Notes: generated by a model from the letters alone, not told the origin. DNA of 64,000 nucleotides from Endozoicomonas sp. ISHI1 (GCF_024606225.1 NZ_JAGRPU010000002.1:124001-188000); one strand, 5' to 3'. Shown: positions 18,314-27,387, numbered from the stretch's first letter. Numbers and translations are program-made.

Positions 18314-19492
18314 ATGAAAAACTATCCAGCCTCTGTCTTTGCGCTGTTTGTTTGTTTCTTTATTAACATTTTCAGCTCAAATGCACTGGCAACAAAAAAC
18401 ATTGATCTTCTCCTGGTCGCTTATGATCAGGGGGAAAGTGATGCTTTTAAACAGCTTGAAAAAGCTTTGAAAAAGCGGGGTATTAACTACCGTATTTTAT
18501 CGCTTGGCAGGGCCGAAGAAATCTTCAGAAATCACCCGCTGAACCTCACTGTGCCTGTACCTGATCCAGACCAGCTCCGGAACAACCGGGAAACACTCTG
18601 GCCCCGAAGCGCTCTTATTGAGTTATCGCAACGTATTAAACCTAAGATCGTCTATTCCGGAATGGCCAGTGCTGCACAGGCCCAGATTCTCAATCATATG
18701 AAGCAACATGGCAGCTTCACTCTGGCTTTCTATGATAATTTTGATCCCATTACCAAAAAGGAATATGTACAGGCATTTCTGAAAACAATTCAAACCCTCG
18801 ATGAATTCCATATTCCCAGTGCTGCAACCGCAGAAAGCTTCAACGATCTTGTATTTTGCCCCAATCCCCTCTACATGATATCCGGGCAACCGGCGCTTGA
18901 GGCCTGGGATGATATTTACCGACAAACAGATAACCAATCTCTCCGCCTTGAACTAAACCTTGGTCCCAATGAGTCTGTTGTGGTATTCGCCGGTGGCTAT
19001 GACGACACGTATGAAGAGTATTTCAGAGTCTTTATTGAAGCCACCCGAAAGCTACCGTCCGTGACCTTTCTGGTCACCCATCACCCTAAGACCGATGGTG
19101 AGGTCGAGCGACGCTGGATTAAGGAAAGAGGTGCCGGGAATGTCCGGTTAATGGAAAAGAATCGCAATTCAACCGTTGTTCTCACAAAAATATCTGTTGC
19201 TGTTATGGTTCATAAATCCTCTATTGGAACAATGGCATACTATAAAAGAAAACCTGTTATTTACATTGCTGAACCAGGAACAGACAACTTTCTGATCCGC
19301 GAAAAGGCGGCCTTTCTGGCTTCTACTCCGGAAGAAGTGGTCAAAAAGTTTCAGTCTGCCATTGCCGGTGATAACCAGCTTATCTCACTGGAATCGCTGG
19401 GTATACCCGCCAAACAGCCTTCATTGTCTATTGCCATCGAAATCGAGACTATTTTGGAGGATATGAGACGATCAGAGTCCGATGCACTTTAA
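18314..19492 (+). CDS. Secreted glycosyltransferase-like (GT-B fold) protein
   Basis: A 392-residue protein with a clear signal peptide (MKNYPASVFALFVCFF, cleavage likely after SNALA). The mature part looks like a two-domain GT-B or UDP-GlcNAc-epimerase-like fold. It has an N-terminal Rossmann-type half (IDLLLVAYDQGESDAFKQL) and a C-terminal half with VVVFAGGYDDTYEEYF, TFLVTHHPKTDG and HKSSIGTMAYYKRKPVIYIA, the last resembling a nucleotide-sugar site. Such folds are normally cytoplasmic, so an exported one is odd, and sugar-nucleotide transfer in the periplasm is not expected. The start has GGAG upstream. The next gene, sanA, is also an envelope protein and may be in the same unit. Function unknown. 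Confidence 0.6.
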   Translation: MKNYPASVFALFVCFFINIFSSNALATKNIDLLLVAYDQGESDAFKQLEKALKKRGINYRILSLGRAEEIFRNHPLNLTVPVPDPDQLRNNRETLWPRSALIELSQRIKPKIVYSGMASAAQAQILNHMKQHGSFTLAFYDNFDPITKKEYVQAFLKTIQTLDEFHIPSAATAESFNDLVFCPNPLYMISGQPALEAWDDIYRQTDNQSLRLELNLGPNESVVVFAGGYDDTYEEYFRVFIEATRKLPSVTFLVTHHPKTDGEVERRWIKERGAGNVRLMEKNRNSTVVLTKISVAVMVHKSSIGTMAYYKRKPVIYIAEPGTDNFLIREKAAFLASTPEEVVKKFQSAIAGDNQLISLESLGIPAKQPSLSIAIEIETILEDMRRSESDAL

Positions 19493-19550
19493 TCAGCAGG
19501 ATGATTATGGTTAACTGTTTCTGAATTCCTTATTTTATGGAGACTTCCCA

Positions 19551-20219
19551 ATGCAAGGCAGGCTGACCCGCCTAAAAGTAGTCACTGGGTTGTTTGCCGG
19601 AGTTGTGATAGGACTCATTTCCCTGGTCGCTATCGCCAACTGGCTGGTCAATACCACAACCGGCACACGGCTCTACACCAATGTAGAAAGTATTCCATAC
19701 AATAAAGTCGGTCTCCTGCTCGGCACCAGCAAGTACGCCCGTGAAGGTGGCTACAATGATCATTATGCTCTCAGGCTCAAGACTGCATATCTACTCTACA
19801 CCCGGAACAAGATCGATTACATTTTGATCAGTGGCGACAATGGAACGCCTTATTACGATGAGCCCAGTACCATACGAAAAGATCTTTTGAAAATGGGCAT
19901 TCCTGCTGAAAAGATCTATAGGGATTATGCAGGTTTTCGAACTCTGGACTCTATTATAAGGGCAAAGTTTGTCTTCGGGCTGAATAGCTTCACAATCATT
20001 TCCCAAACCTATCACAATAAACGGGCGCTCTATATCGCCCAGAATAAAGAAATTAATGCTATTGCTTTCAACGCTGGTGACGGTGCCAACAGTGACCTGA
20101 ACAATAAGGCCAGAGAGATTCTTGCAAGAGTTCTGGCCGTTCTGGAAGTTCACTGGCTAAACACCGGCCCTAAGTACTTGGGTCCAATGATCGATATTGG
20201 TAGTACACCCCCGACATAG
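19551..20219 (+). CDS. sanA: SanA-like membrane protein (DUF218)
   Basis: A 222-residue protein with one N-terminal membrane anchor (VVTGLFAGVVIGLISLVAIANWLV) and a periplasmic DUF218 domain (VGLLLGTSKYAREGGYND, YILISGDNGTPYYDEP, YRDYAGFRTLDSIIRAK, FTIISQTYHNKRALYIA). These match E. coli SanA, which supports the envelope barrier to vancomycin at high temperature. The enzymatic activity of the domain is not established. A GGAG ribosome site lies eight bases before the start. Confidence 0.85.
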   Translation: MQGRLTRLKVVTGLFAGVVIGLISLVAIANWLVNTTTGTRLYTNVESIPYNKVGLLLGTSKYAREGGYNDHYALRLKTAYLLYTRNKIDYILISGDNGTPYYDEPSTIRKDLLKMGIPAEKIYRDYAGFRTLDSIIRAKFVFGLNSFTIISQTYHNKRALYIAQNKEINAIAFNAGDGANSDLNNKAREILARVLAVLEVHWLNTGPKYLGPMIDIGSTPPT

Positions 20220-20232
20220 TTCGAGACCTGAA

Positions 20233-20936
20233 ATGCGAGTGATCATCAACAAAAAAAGATAGGATTACAGATTCTGCTCTTTTTCCTCTTTCTACCCGAC
20301 ACACTCGCTATGGCAGATAAGAACAAGATCTCCATCTCAACAGGACTGTTTCCAACAAACTATCCTCCTCTTTTCCGGATCGATAATAAAAAAGGCATTG
20401 TCCAGAAAACCCTTGAAGCCATTAGCCAAAGGAGTGCCTATGACTTCAAGGAAGAATACTACCCTTTCAACCGGCTTATTTACATGGTAGGAAATGGCAG
20501 TCTGGATCTGGAAGCCCCGAGCTACCCTCAATGGCGAGACAGAGTGTCCGGGAAAGTTTCCTCTTGCGAGCACGGAGAAGTCATTGTCCAGTTAAGTGAA
20601 AGTAATTCGGGGTGGTGCAAAACGGTACGTATAAAACTTTTGAACCTTACTTTCAATCGGGAGAAGTGATTCGTAAGAATACCAGAGATAAAATGCATGT
20701 TTTGAAGCTTCTGGAGAAAGGTCGTAATGACGCAGCACTGATAGACGAACTGGTTGCTCGCCACCTCATTAAAACCCGGTTTGCGGGGATTATTTGTGAC
20801 AGAAAAAACATTCGACTGTGTTCCTGTAATGTTCATGTTCAGTAAGTCTGCCGAAAAACATGAAAGAAAGATCAACGCCATCTTTCAAAAATTAAAGTCG
20901 GAAGGTGTCACTGGCCAGATATTGAAAGAGTATTAA
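20233..20936 (+). pseudogene. Decayed periplasmic solute-binding protein (SBP_bac_3-like)
   Basis: Pieces of one small periplasmic binding protein lie in shifted frames. ATG 20233 leads into a run of seven A's near 20250. Adding one A there joins MRVIINKK to the signal-like LQILLFFLFLPDTLA and then DKNKISISTGLFPTNYPPLFRI and YPFNRLIYMVGNGSLDLEAPSYPQWRDR. The frame then changes near 20590 to VQNGTYKTFEPYFQSGEVIRK up to LIKTRFAG. It changes back near 20800 to LFVTEKTFDCVPVMFMFSKS and ends QILKEY. Three shifts in about 700 bases indicate a pseudogene. The pattern resembles single-domain extracellular solute-binding-like proteins. No transporter partner is nearby. Confidence 0.65.
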
Positions 20937-20966
20937 TAAACGCCAAGGTACTATCTTATCATTTTT

Positions 20967-21299
20967 TTAGTAGTTGGAGAAATAATCTTCCATATTATTA
21001 TATTGCTTAATCGATCTATTAATTCTTAACATGCTCAGAAGCTCACCTGGCTTACCATTAACGCCTACCAAAGCCAGCTTCCTGTTTTCAATTTTTAAAC
21101 GCTTATAAAGAAAGAGCAATGCACCTACACCAGAAGGATCAAGCTTTTTAACGGAAATCATGTCCACAAGAACATCTCCAGCACAATCTTTGATCAAATA
21201 GTCAAAATAAGGTCTTAAATCATTAACAGTTTCAGCATTAAATTGATCTTTCAATGAGATGACATCACATGACTGAGTTTGCCAAATTTCGTAATTCAT
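20967..21299 (-). CDS. STAS-domain protein (anti-anti-sigma-like)
   Basis: A 110-residue single STAS domain like SpoIIAA/RsbV. It begins with a short β-rich part (CDVISLKDQFNAETVNDLRPYF) and has the characteristic VKKLDPSGVGALLFLYKRLK, where Ser in DPSG is the position phosphorylated by switch kinases. It then ends with ALVGVNGKPGELLSMLRI. No kinase or phosphatase partner lies nearby. A GGGGTAGGAAG ribosome site precedes the ATG. It sits in an AT-rich region unlike the surrounding genes. Confidence 0.8.
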   Translation of the reverse strand: MNYEIWQTQSCDVISLKDQFNAETVNDLRPYFDYLIKDCAGDVLVDMISVKKLDPSGVGALLFLYKRLKIENRKLALVGVNGKPGELLSMLRINRSIKQYNNMEDYFSNY

Positions 21300-21767
21300 T
21301 ACTTCCTACCCCTTAACATTACTCCCAGATTTGAAAAGAAAAAAATCAGAGATCATTTCAAACACTTATTATCAGACTAGACAGGTGATAGCTTAAAAGA
21401 TGAATGCTTCTATATTCTTTGGCGATAAAAAAACCAAATAAAGATAACACATACTAATCAAAAAGGCTTTTTGCCAACTTATCATCACTTTTATTTAAAA
21501 AAAATAAATAAAAAACCTTTCGACAATTATTTTATCTAATAAAAAAAACAATTAAAATCGTATTTAAAGATTACAATTTCGTATTAGTAAGTTGTTCTTA
21601 ACTTCCTATAGTTAATCTCACAAGGAAATGAAAAGCTCTGTATCCAACATCTGATTGCTTACTAGCTTTTTTGAGTAGTTGCTTTCTACTTTTTAATCAA
21701 TAGCCAACCACATTGAGTCCGTCGTTGTTAAACGTTTTATGGATGGCATAGAAAGAAGTCACAGAAT
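21300..21767. other. AT-rich intergenic region
   Basis: About 470 bases of strongly AT-rich sequence, with A-runs around 21490-21560, between the divergent STAS and EAL-domain genes. Base composition differs clearly from the neighbouring coding DNA. No open frame of note, no tRNA and no clear repeat was seen. It presumably carries both promoters. Confidence 0.5.
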
Positions 21768-23879
21768 ATGGAAACCAGCACAGGCATTGATGCTGAGCAA
21801 CGTTTATCTGCCAAATTGCTTAAAGCTGTTCTAATGTCAGCCTGTTTATTGGGTATTGCTATCAGCTGTGTTCAAATTTTCTTTGATGCCCGCCAGTCAA
21901 GCAACATCATTGATTCAGAAGCCTTGCAAATGCTGTCCATGATCAGGGAACCTTCCATTCAGGCTGCCAGTAGACTGGAGCCCACAATGGCCCGGGAGAT
22001 TCTTTCCGGGTTAATGGAGCACCAGTCAGTCCACATTGCTGCCATCAAAATACCTGATAAACCTGAGCTTGCTGTGGTAAAGCGTGGCCTTTCCAACTCA
22101 GGGTATCGCCAGCTCTCGGACTACATATTTGAACCTATTCGAATTTATCGTATTCCTCTACAAAGGGAAATACCCTCTCATCAAAGCTACGGCGAACTCC
22201 TCCTGGCCATTGATACGGCTTACCACGGTCAGGAGTTCATCCAGCGCTCACTGATTGTCATGGTCAGCGGTATTTTCAGGGCCATTGCGATGGCATTGCT
22301 GCTCTACCTGATCTATACATTTATTCTTACCAAACCTCTGAATCGTTTGATCGTAAGCCTGTCACAGATTAACCCGGACGCTCCCGGCTCTCATAAATTA
22401 CCTATGCCTAAAGGTCATCAAAACAATGAGCTGGGTCTCTGGGTCAGAACAGCGAATCAGCTACTGGAATCAATAGATCGAAACCTGAACCTGAGGCAGA
22501 AAGCCGAGGCTCAGATCATGAGACTGTCTCAGTACGACTATTTAACCCGTCTGCCAAACCGAAAAACCTTGCAGAAGCAGTTGCAGAGCCTGATTGATAA
22601 ACTCTCAAGCTCTGATGGCAATATTGCCATTCTCTGTCTTGGTCTTGATGACTTCAAATCACTGAATGCCCAGCTTAACTTCAAAGCAGCAGAGCATACA
22701 CTGGTCAAAATTGCAGATCGCCTGAGAAACCATATTGGTAATATTGGTAACAGAGGTTACATAGGCAGGCTTGGAGAAGACCAGTTTGCAATCATTCTAT
22801 CTAAGATCACCCAACCTTACGAAGCAGCTGAAATGGCCCAAGCTCTTCTGAAACAGCTGGCTCTTCCCATTACAGTGAACGAAGAGAAGATAACCATCAG
22901 CGGAACTGTAGGCATCACCCTATTTCCTGACGACGGTCAGCAAGTTGATAATCTCTTGCAACAGGCTGAATTCGCCATGATCATGGCCAAATCCAGAAAC
23001 CACAACCGCTATCAGTTTTATATTGCCACTATCGATACCGAGATTCGTCAGCGTAAGAAGCTTGAAAGGGACCTTCATGAAGCTCTGGAGCATCATGAGC
23101 TAAGTCTGGTTTATCAACCACAGATTGATTTCAAAACTTCCCGGATGGTCGGTGCCGAGGCTTTACTTCGCTGGAAGCATCCTGAGAAGGGGCTTATTTC
23201 ACCAGAAATGTTTATCCCCATGGCAGAAAATAATCTGGATATCATTCCCATAGGTGACTGGGTGCTTGAGTCCGCATGCCATCAGCTCCATGAATGGCAT
23301 AAAGCAGGATTCCATGATTTGAGAATGGCCGTGAACCTTTCTGCGATTCAGCTAAGAGACAAAAACATCGTCGACCGTATCAATTACCTGTTGCGCAAAT
23401 ACCAGATTCCACCCCGGTTGTTGGAAATTGAAGTGACCGAAACCAGTATTATGGAAGATATAGAACTTTCCTCCGAACAGCTCAATAGAATCAAGGCAAC
23501 AGGCATTACCCTGGCAATGGATGATTTCGGTACAGGCTACTCCTCACTAAGTTACCTGAAACAGTTTCCATTCGATAAATTGAAAATCGATAAAACCTTT
23601 GTCGAAGGGCTACCAGAAAATAAAGAAAACACTGTTATCGTTGAAGCGATTATTCAACTGGGTCAAAGCTTTGGCATTGAAGTCATCGCCGAAGGGGTTG
23701 AAACCAAAGAGCAGGAAACACACCTGATCAACTCAGGATGCACAGAAGGCCAAGGGTACTTTTACAGCAAACCCGTTCCTGATCAGGAATTTGCCGAATT
23801 TCTGAGAGCCTGGAAAAGCACACCTGCAAACTCCCGAAAAAGGATATTCCCCAATGAACCCGACGTCAGCGACAACTGA
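21768..23879 (+). CDS. Membrane EAL-domain c-di-GMP phosphodiesterase with degenerate GGDEF domain
   Basis: A 703-residue sensor enzyme. Two membrane segments (about residues 16-38 and 160-187) flank a periplasmic sensor region, followed by a HAMP-like linker. A GGDEF-fold domain follows (about 255-415), whose signature site reads RLGEDQF (336-340 GEDQF), so cyclase activity is unlikely. The C-terminal EAL domain (about 430-690) is intact: AEALLRWKHPEKG (EAL 464-466), NLSAIQL, DDFGTGYSSLSYL, KIDKTFV and AEGVET. Likely role: hydrolysis of cyclic di-GMP, with the GGDEF part perhaps binding GTP. The last codons overlap a 53-codon frame with its own ribosome site. Confidence 0.92.
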   Translation: METSTGIDAEQRLSAKLLKAVLMSACLLGIAISCVQIFFDARQSSNIIDSEALQMLSMIREPSIQAASRLEPTMAREILSGLMEHQSVHIAAIKIPDKPELAVVKRGLSNSGYRQLSDYIFEPIRIYRIPLQREIPSHQSYGELLLAIDTAYHGQEFIQRSLIVMVSGIFRAIAMALLLYLIYTFILTKPLNRLIVSLSQINPDAPGSHKLPMPKGHQNNELGLWVRTANQLLESIDRNLNLRQKAEAQIMRLSQYDYLTRLPNRKTLQKQLQSLIDKLSSSDGNIAILCLGLDDFKSLNAQLNFKAAEHTLVKIADRLRNHIGNIGNRGYIGRLGEDQFAIILSKITQPYEAAEMAQALLKQLALPITVNEEKITISGTVGITLFPDDGQQVDNLLQQAEFAMIMAKSRNHNRYQFYIATIDTEIRQRKKLERDLHEALEHHELSLVYQPQIDFKTSRMVGAEALLRWKHPEKGLISPEMFIPMAENNLDIIPIGDWVLESACHQLHEWHKAGFHDLRMAVNLSAIQLRDKNIVDRINYLLRKYQIPPRLLEIEVTETSIMEDIELSSEQLNRIKATGITLAMDDFGTGYSSLSYLKQFPFDKLKIDKTFVEGLPENKENTVIVEAIIQLGQSFGIEVIAEGVETKEQETHLINSGCTEGQGYFYSKPVPDQEFAEFLRAWKSTPANSRKRIFPNEPDVSDN

Positions 23880-24015
23880 AAAAACTACTCGGGCAATTGA
23901 GCGCTGCCTGACCGTGAATCACTGTGGCAAACCCGTCAATACAGTCAATATTGATGAAACACCCTATGTCTCAAACGACAACCCCTTCTCTGTGACTCTT
24001 TACGTGAGCCAGTAA
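23854..24015 (+). CDS. Possible small protein overlapping the EAL-domain gene
   Basis: A 53-codon frame begins inside the end of the EAL-domain gene, preceded by AAAAAGGAT about nine bases before ATG. It ends VTLYVSQ-stop about 60 bases before the sugar transferase gene. The peptide (MNPTSATTEKTTRAIERCL, then NHCGKPVNTVNIDETPY) has no motif I recognise and no membrane segment. Overlap and ribosome-site strength suggest translational coupling, but conservation is untested. Confidence 0.35.
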   Translation: MNPTSATTEKTTRAIERCLTVNHCGKPVNTVNIDETPYVSNDNPFSVTLYVSQ

Positions 24016-24075
24016 TCCTCGGTTTACGGTTTACGACGTATGAAATGAAAGCCGAAGATGAAAGGGAGTAAAGAC

Positions 24076-24714
24076 ATGAAAGATGCCACGTATGTCCACC
24101 CGCTTACCGCTCTCGGTAAAAGGGCAATGGATCTATCCATAGCATTGACAGGCATTATTTTTACACTGCCTCTCTACCCCTTGATTGCTTTAATGATCAA
24201 ACTGAACAGTCCTGGTCCGGTTTTTTATCGTCAGATGCGCATTGGCTATCAGAGCGAAAACTATGTTTGTCTCTTTCTGATGACCCGATTCAGAACGGTG
24301 AAGGTCGATACAGAGGCCACAAGCGGTTCTGTCCGGCCAACAAGAAATGCTCCCCAAGTCACTAAAGTAGGTCACTTTCTTCGCAGAACCCATCTGGATA
24401 AATTACCTCAGTTATGGAATGTTTTGATGGGCGATATGTCCATCGTAGGCCCCAGACCTGAACCCCCTGACATTTGCCAAAAGCTGGAAGATAACATCCC
24501 CTTCTATACCGAAAGAACCTTTGATGTTGTCCCCGGAATGACCGGACTGGCTCAAGTAAACCTGAGTTTCTACGAAACCGTCGATGATCTGAGAAACAAC
24601 GTCGCTTATGACCACGCCTACGCACTATCTTTGAGCAGCCCTGCTGAGTGGCTGAAGATGGACGTTAGCATCCTACTCAAAACGATCTGGGTTATGGTCA
24701 CTGGCAAGCGCTAA
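24076..24714 (+). CDS. Undecaprenyl-phosphate sugar phosphotransferase (exopolysaccharide initiation type)
   Basis: A 212-residue bacterial sugar transferase of the WbaP/WcaJ/ExoY C-terminal domain type. It transfers a sugar-1-phosphate from a nucleotide sugar to undecaprenyl phosphate at the inner membrane to start a polysaccharide or glycan. Visible are the N-terminal re-entrant membrane helix (ALGKRAMDLSIALTGIIFTL), SPGPVFYRQMRIGY, the LRRTHLDKLPQLWNVLMGDMS core and GPRPE. The start at 24076 is chosen because AAAGGGAG lies at correct spacing; the ATG 18 bases earlier overlaps that site. No other glycan genes are adjacent, so the product is unknown. Confidence 0.9.
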   Translation: MKDATYVHPLTALGKRAMDLSIALTGIIFTLPLYPLIALMIKLNSPGPVFYRQMRIGYQSENYVCLFLMTRFRTVKVDTEATSGSVRPTRNAPQVTKVGHFLRRTHLDKLPQLWNVLMGDMSIVGPRPEPPDICQKLEDNIPFYTERTFDVVPGMTGLAQVNLSFYETVDDLRNNVAYDHAYALSLSSPAEWLKMDVSILLKTIWVMVTGKR

Positions 24715-24734
24715 TAACCATCGGGCTAATGCCC

Positions 24735-25649
24735 TCAATAATTCAGATGGTTCGCTACCAGTGTATCCAGCGCTCTGCGCATTCCTTCCCGGCTATGAAC
24801 GCCAGGCTGAAAAGGGTCGGCCAGGGGCTGATGAAGCAGTGAACACTTTATCCCTTCCGGTGTTTCACGCTCTTCAGGCCACAAGAGTGCGTCGGGATAA
24901 ACCCCTGTCATTTCCTTCATCCAGTTCAGCTTCTCATCAATAAGCATCTGTCTGACTGCCGAAACCTCTGGAGTGAGATTCCCGATAAATACAGTCAAAG
25001 CATCACTTTTCTGGATAGCTTCTGCGACATCCTTCATCAATAAGGCAGGTAATACACTGGTCATGAAACTGCCTGGACCCAGAATAATAAGGTCGGCCTC
25101 TTCAAGTACCGTCAGGGCTTCCTGAGTCGGTTGAATATCTGGAATCAACAGTAAACGATCAGGCTTCTGATCCAGAGCATCTATTTTTGTCTCACCCACA
25201 ATTTGTTGATTATCAATTATGGCTGCAAGACTGGCAGGCTCTTCTGACATGGGGATAAGGTCTGTTTCAACTTGAAGTATCTGACGAATCAGATTAATAG
25301 CCTCCATAGGACGGACACACATCTGATCCATAGCCAGGAGAATCAGGTTGCCCAAGTTATGATGAGTAAGATCTCCACTGTCTTCTTTGAAACGATACTC
25401 AAAAAGAATACGTGCCAGGTTGGGACTATCTGAACAAAGCTGATTGATGCAGTTTCTCAAATCACCCCAGGCGATACAGCCACTGGCTTCCCTGAGTCGG
25501 CCAGTGGAACCACCATCATCAGTGGTAGCAACAATACCAGCGAGTCGACCTTTCATAAAACCGAGGCTGGCCATAACCCTTCCAAGACCATGGCCACCAC
25601 CGATAGCGGCAATACGACGACATTTAAAAAGAGCGTTGACGGACTGCAT
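24735..25649 (-). CDS. YvcK/CofD-family gluconeogenesis factor
   Basis: A 304-residue YvcK-family protein. B. subtilis YvcK binds UDP-GlcNAc and influences cell-wall synthesis and growth on gluconeogenic carbon; the fold is that of the phospholactate transferase CofD. Signatures are AAIGGGHGLGRVMASL, IVATTDDGGSTGRLREASG, WGDLRNCINQL and LIILGPGSFMTSVLPALL. It is convergent with the sugar transferase gene and lies 75 bases downstream of glpD in the same orientation. Confidence 0.93.
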   Translation of the reverse strand: MQSVNALFKCRRIAAIGGGHGLGRVMASLGFMKGRLAGIVATTDDGGSTGRLREASGCIAWGDLRNCINQLCSDSPNLARILFEYRFKEDSGDLTHHNLGNLILLAMDQMCVRPMEAINLIRQILQVETDLIPMSEEPASLAAIIDNQQIVGETKIDALDQKPDRLLLIPDIQPTQEALTVLEEADLIILGPGSFMTSVLPALLMKDVAEAIQKSDALTVFIGNLTPEVSAVRQMLIDEKLNWMKEMTGVYPDALLWPEERETPEGIKCSLLHQPLADPFQPGVHSREGMRRALDTLVANHLNY

Positions 25650-25724
25650 GTATTACTTAGACGTTGTGACTGTAGTAGAAAATTGTATATAAAAGATGGC
25701 TGATGAATCCACCTTTATACGACT

Positions 25725-27296
25725 TTATACGACCTTCTTCAGAGATGATTCTTCACTACTGAATCGATTCGGAATCAGTTCAGGTAATCTCTTTGCAAGG
25801 TAGGCTTCCAGTTTAGCCTTGCCAGGTTCATCCAGCTCAATGCCCAGTTTAGTGCGACGCCAGAGAATATCTTCAATCTGGTAAGCCCACTCATGCTCAA
25901 TCAGGTAATCCACTTCAGCAGCATAGAGTCCGGCACCGAAATGCTCACCCAAACCGTCCAGTGAACGGCTCTTTCCTATCAGGAGACCGCTCAGATTTCC
26001 ATAGGTTCCACTGAGGCGGGAAGCAATCTCTCGGGGCAGCCAGGGGTGAACATTACAAAGCTCTTCAGTGCACCCCTGAACACCCTTGAACCCTTCACTG
26101 CCAGGCAGCTGGCATGTTTTGGTCCAGCTTTCACTCATATCAGGAAAATAAGGCTGAAGCTTGCCAACAGCCGCTTCACCCAGCTTACGATAGGTCGTGA
26201 GTTTACCGCCAAAGACAGAAAGCAACGGTGCCTTGCCATCCTCGTCCTCCAGTTCCATGGTGTAGTCACGGGTAATCGCCTGGGGTGAGTCTGACTCATC
26301 TTCACAGAGTGGACGCACTCCAGAGTAATCCCAGACAATGTCGTTCAGGGAGATCTGTTGTTTGAAGTGTTTGTTCACAATATCACACAGATAACGTTTT
26401 TCATCTTCAGAGCAGCACACATCTGCAGGTTCACCCTTATACTCAACGTCGGTGGTGCCCACCAGTGAATATTTGTCCAGATAAGGAATGACAAAAACAA
26501 TCCGGTTATCTTCGTTCTGCAGAATGTAAGCTCGAGGCTCCTCATGAATGCGGGGAACGATAATATGGCTGCCTTTGATCAAACGGATTTTCCGTGGGGA
26601 TTTTTGCTTCAGCCCCTGATCAAAGAAAGATTGAACCCAGGGACCTGCCGCATTCAGCAGAGCGCGACTTCGAACAACAGATTCTTCTCCAGTGATCTCA
26701 TCACGAAGAGTAATATGCCAAACACCGTCATTTCGTTCAGCACGCAATGCCTCAGTGCGGGTACGAACTTCTCCACCCCTTCTCTGAAGTTCCATGGCGT
26801 TCAGGACGACCAGACGAGCATCATCTACCCAGGCATCAGAGTATTCGAAACCTTTTTTGAAGTCTTCCTTGAGCGCAGAATCCTTTCCAAACCTGAGGGA
26901 TTTTGATCCCTTGAGAGAAATACGGGCACTGAGGTTATCATAAAGGAAGAGCCCTGCACGAATCATCCAGGCGGGTCTCAAGTGAGGTCTGTGAGGCAGA
27001 CAAAAGCGCATGGGAGAAGCAATATGAGGCGCCATTTTAAGAAGAACTTCCCGCTCTGCCAGCGCTTCCTTGACCAGACGGAATTCATAATGTTCCAGAT
27101 ATCTGAGACCACCATGAATCAGTTTGCTGCTGGCTGATGAGGTTGCTCCAGCCAGATCAGACTTTTCACAAAGACCCACTTTCAGGCCCCTGCCTGCTGC
27201 ATCTACGGCAATACCTACACCATTGATGCCACCACCAATTACGTAGATATCAAAGAGCCCCTCTGTCTGCACCTGCATCATTTCACTTACATCCAA
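25725..27296 (-). CDS. glpD: Aerobic glycerol-3-phosphate dehydrogenase
   Basis: GlpD is an FAD enzyme of the inner membrane that oxidises glycerol-3-phosphate to dihydroxyacetone phosphate and passes electrons to the quinone pool. The 523-residue product has the FAD fingerprint IYVIGGGINGVGIAVDAAGRG, then SSASSKLIHGGLRYLEHYEF, VGTTDVEYKG and the C-terminal DUF-type cap (EYLIEHEWAYQIEDILWRRTKLG-like). The first ATG is used, but no strong ribosome site is visible and a later ATG-ATG pair five codons in is possible. Repeated ACGAATAT motifs lie immediately upstream. No glpK or glpF is adjacent. Confidence 0.96.
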   Translation of the reverse strand: MDVSEMMQVQTEGLFDIYVIGGGINGVGIAVDAAGRGLKVGLCEKSDLAGATSSASSKLIHGGLRYLEHYEFRLVKEALAEREVLLKMAPHIASPMRFCLPHRPHLRPAWMIRAGLFLYDNLSARISLKGSKSLRFGKDSALKEDFKKGFEYSDAWVDDARLVVLNAMELQRRGGEVRTRTEALRAERNDGVWHITLRDEITGEESVVRSRALLNAAGPWVQSFFDQGLKQKSPRKIRLIKGSHIIVPRIHEEPRAYILQNEDNRIVFVIPYLDKYSLVGTTDVEYKGEPADVCCSEDEKRYLCDIVNKHFKQQISLNDIVWDYSGVRPLCEDESDSPQAITRDYTMELEDEDGKAPLLSVFGGKLTTYRKLGEAAVGKLQPYFPDMSESWTKTCQLPGSEGFKGVQGCTEELCNVHPWLPREIASRLSGTYGNLSGLLIGKSRSLDGLGEHFGAGLYAAEVDYLIEHEWAYQIEDILWRRTKLGIELDEPGKAKLEAYLAKRLPELIPNRFSSEESSLKKVV

Positions 27297-27298
27297 AA

Positions 27299-27387
27299 AC
27301 GAATATTTACGAATATATACAAACTATAGCGAACTCTATAGTACAAAAAAAACCAACATATTTACCAATTCGAAGAAATACGAATAT
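27299..27387 (-). promoter_or_regulatory. Repeated ATATTCGT motifs upstream of glpD
   Basis: On the plus strand ACGAATAT occurs at 27299-27306, 27309-27316 and 27380-27387; the first two are exactly ten bases apart. The motif resembles half of a GlpR-type site (TTCG core), but here the first two copies are direct repeats rather than inverted ones. Position directly at the glpD start suggests regulator binding. This is inference. Confidence 0.35.
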
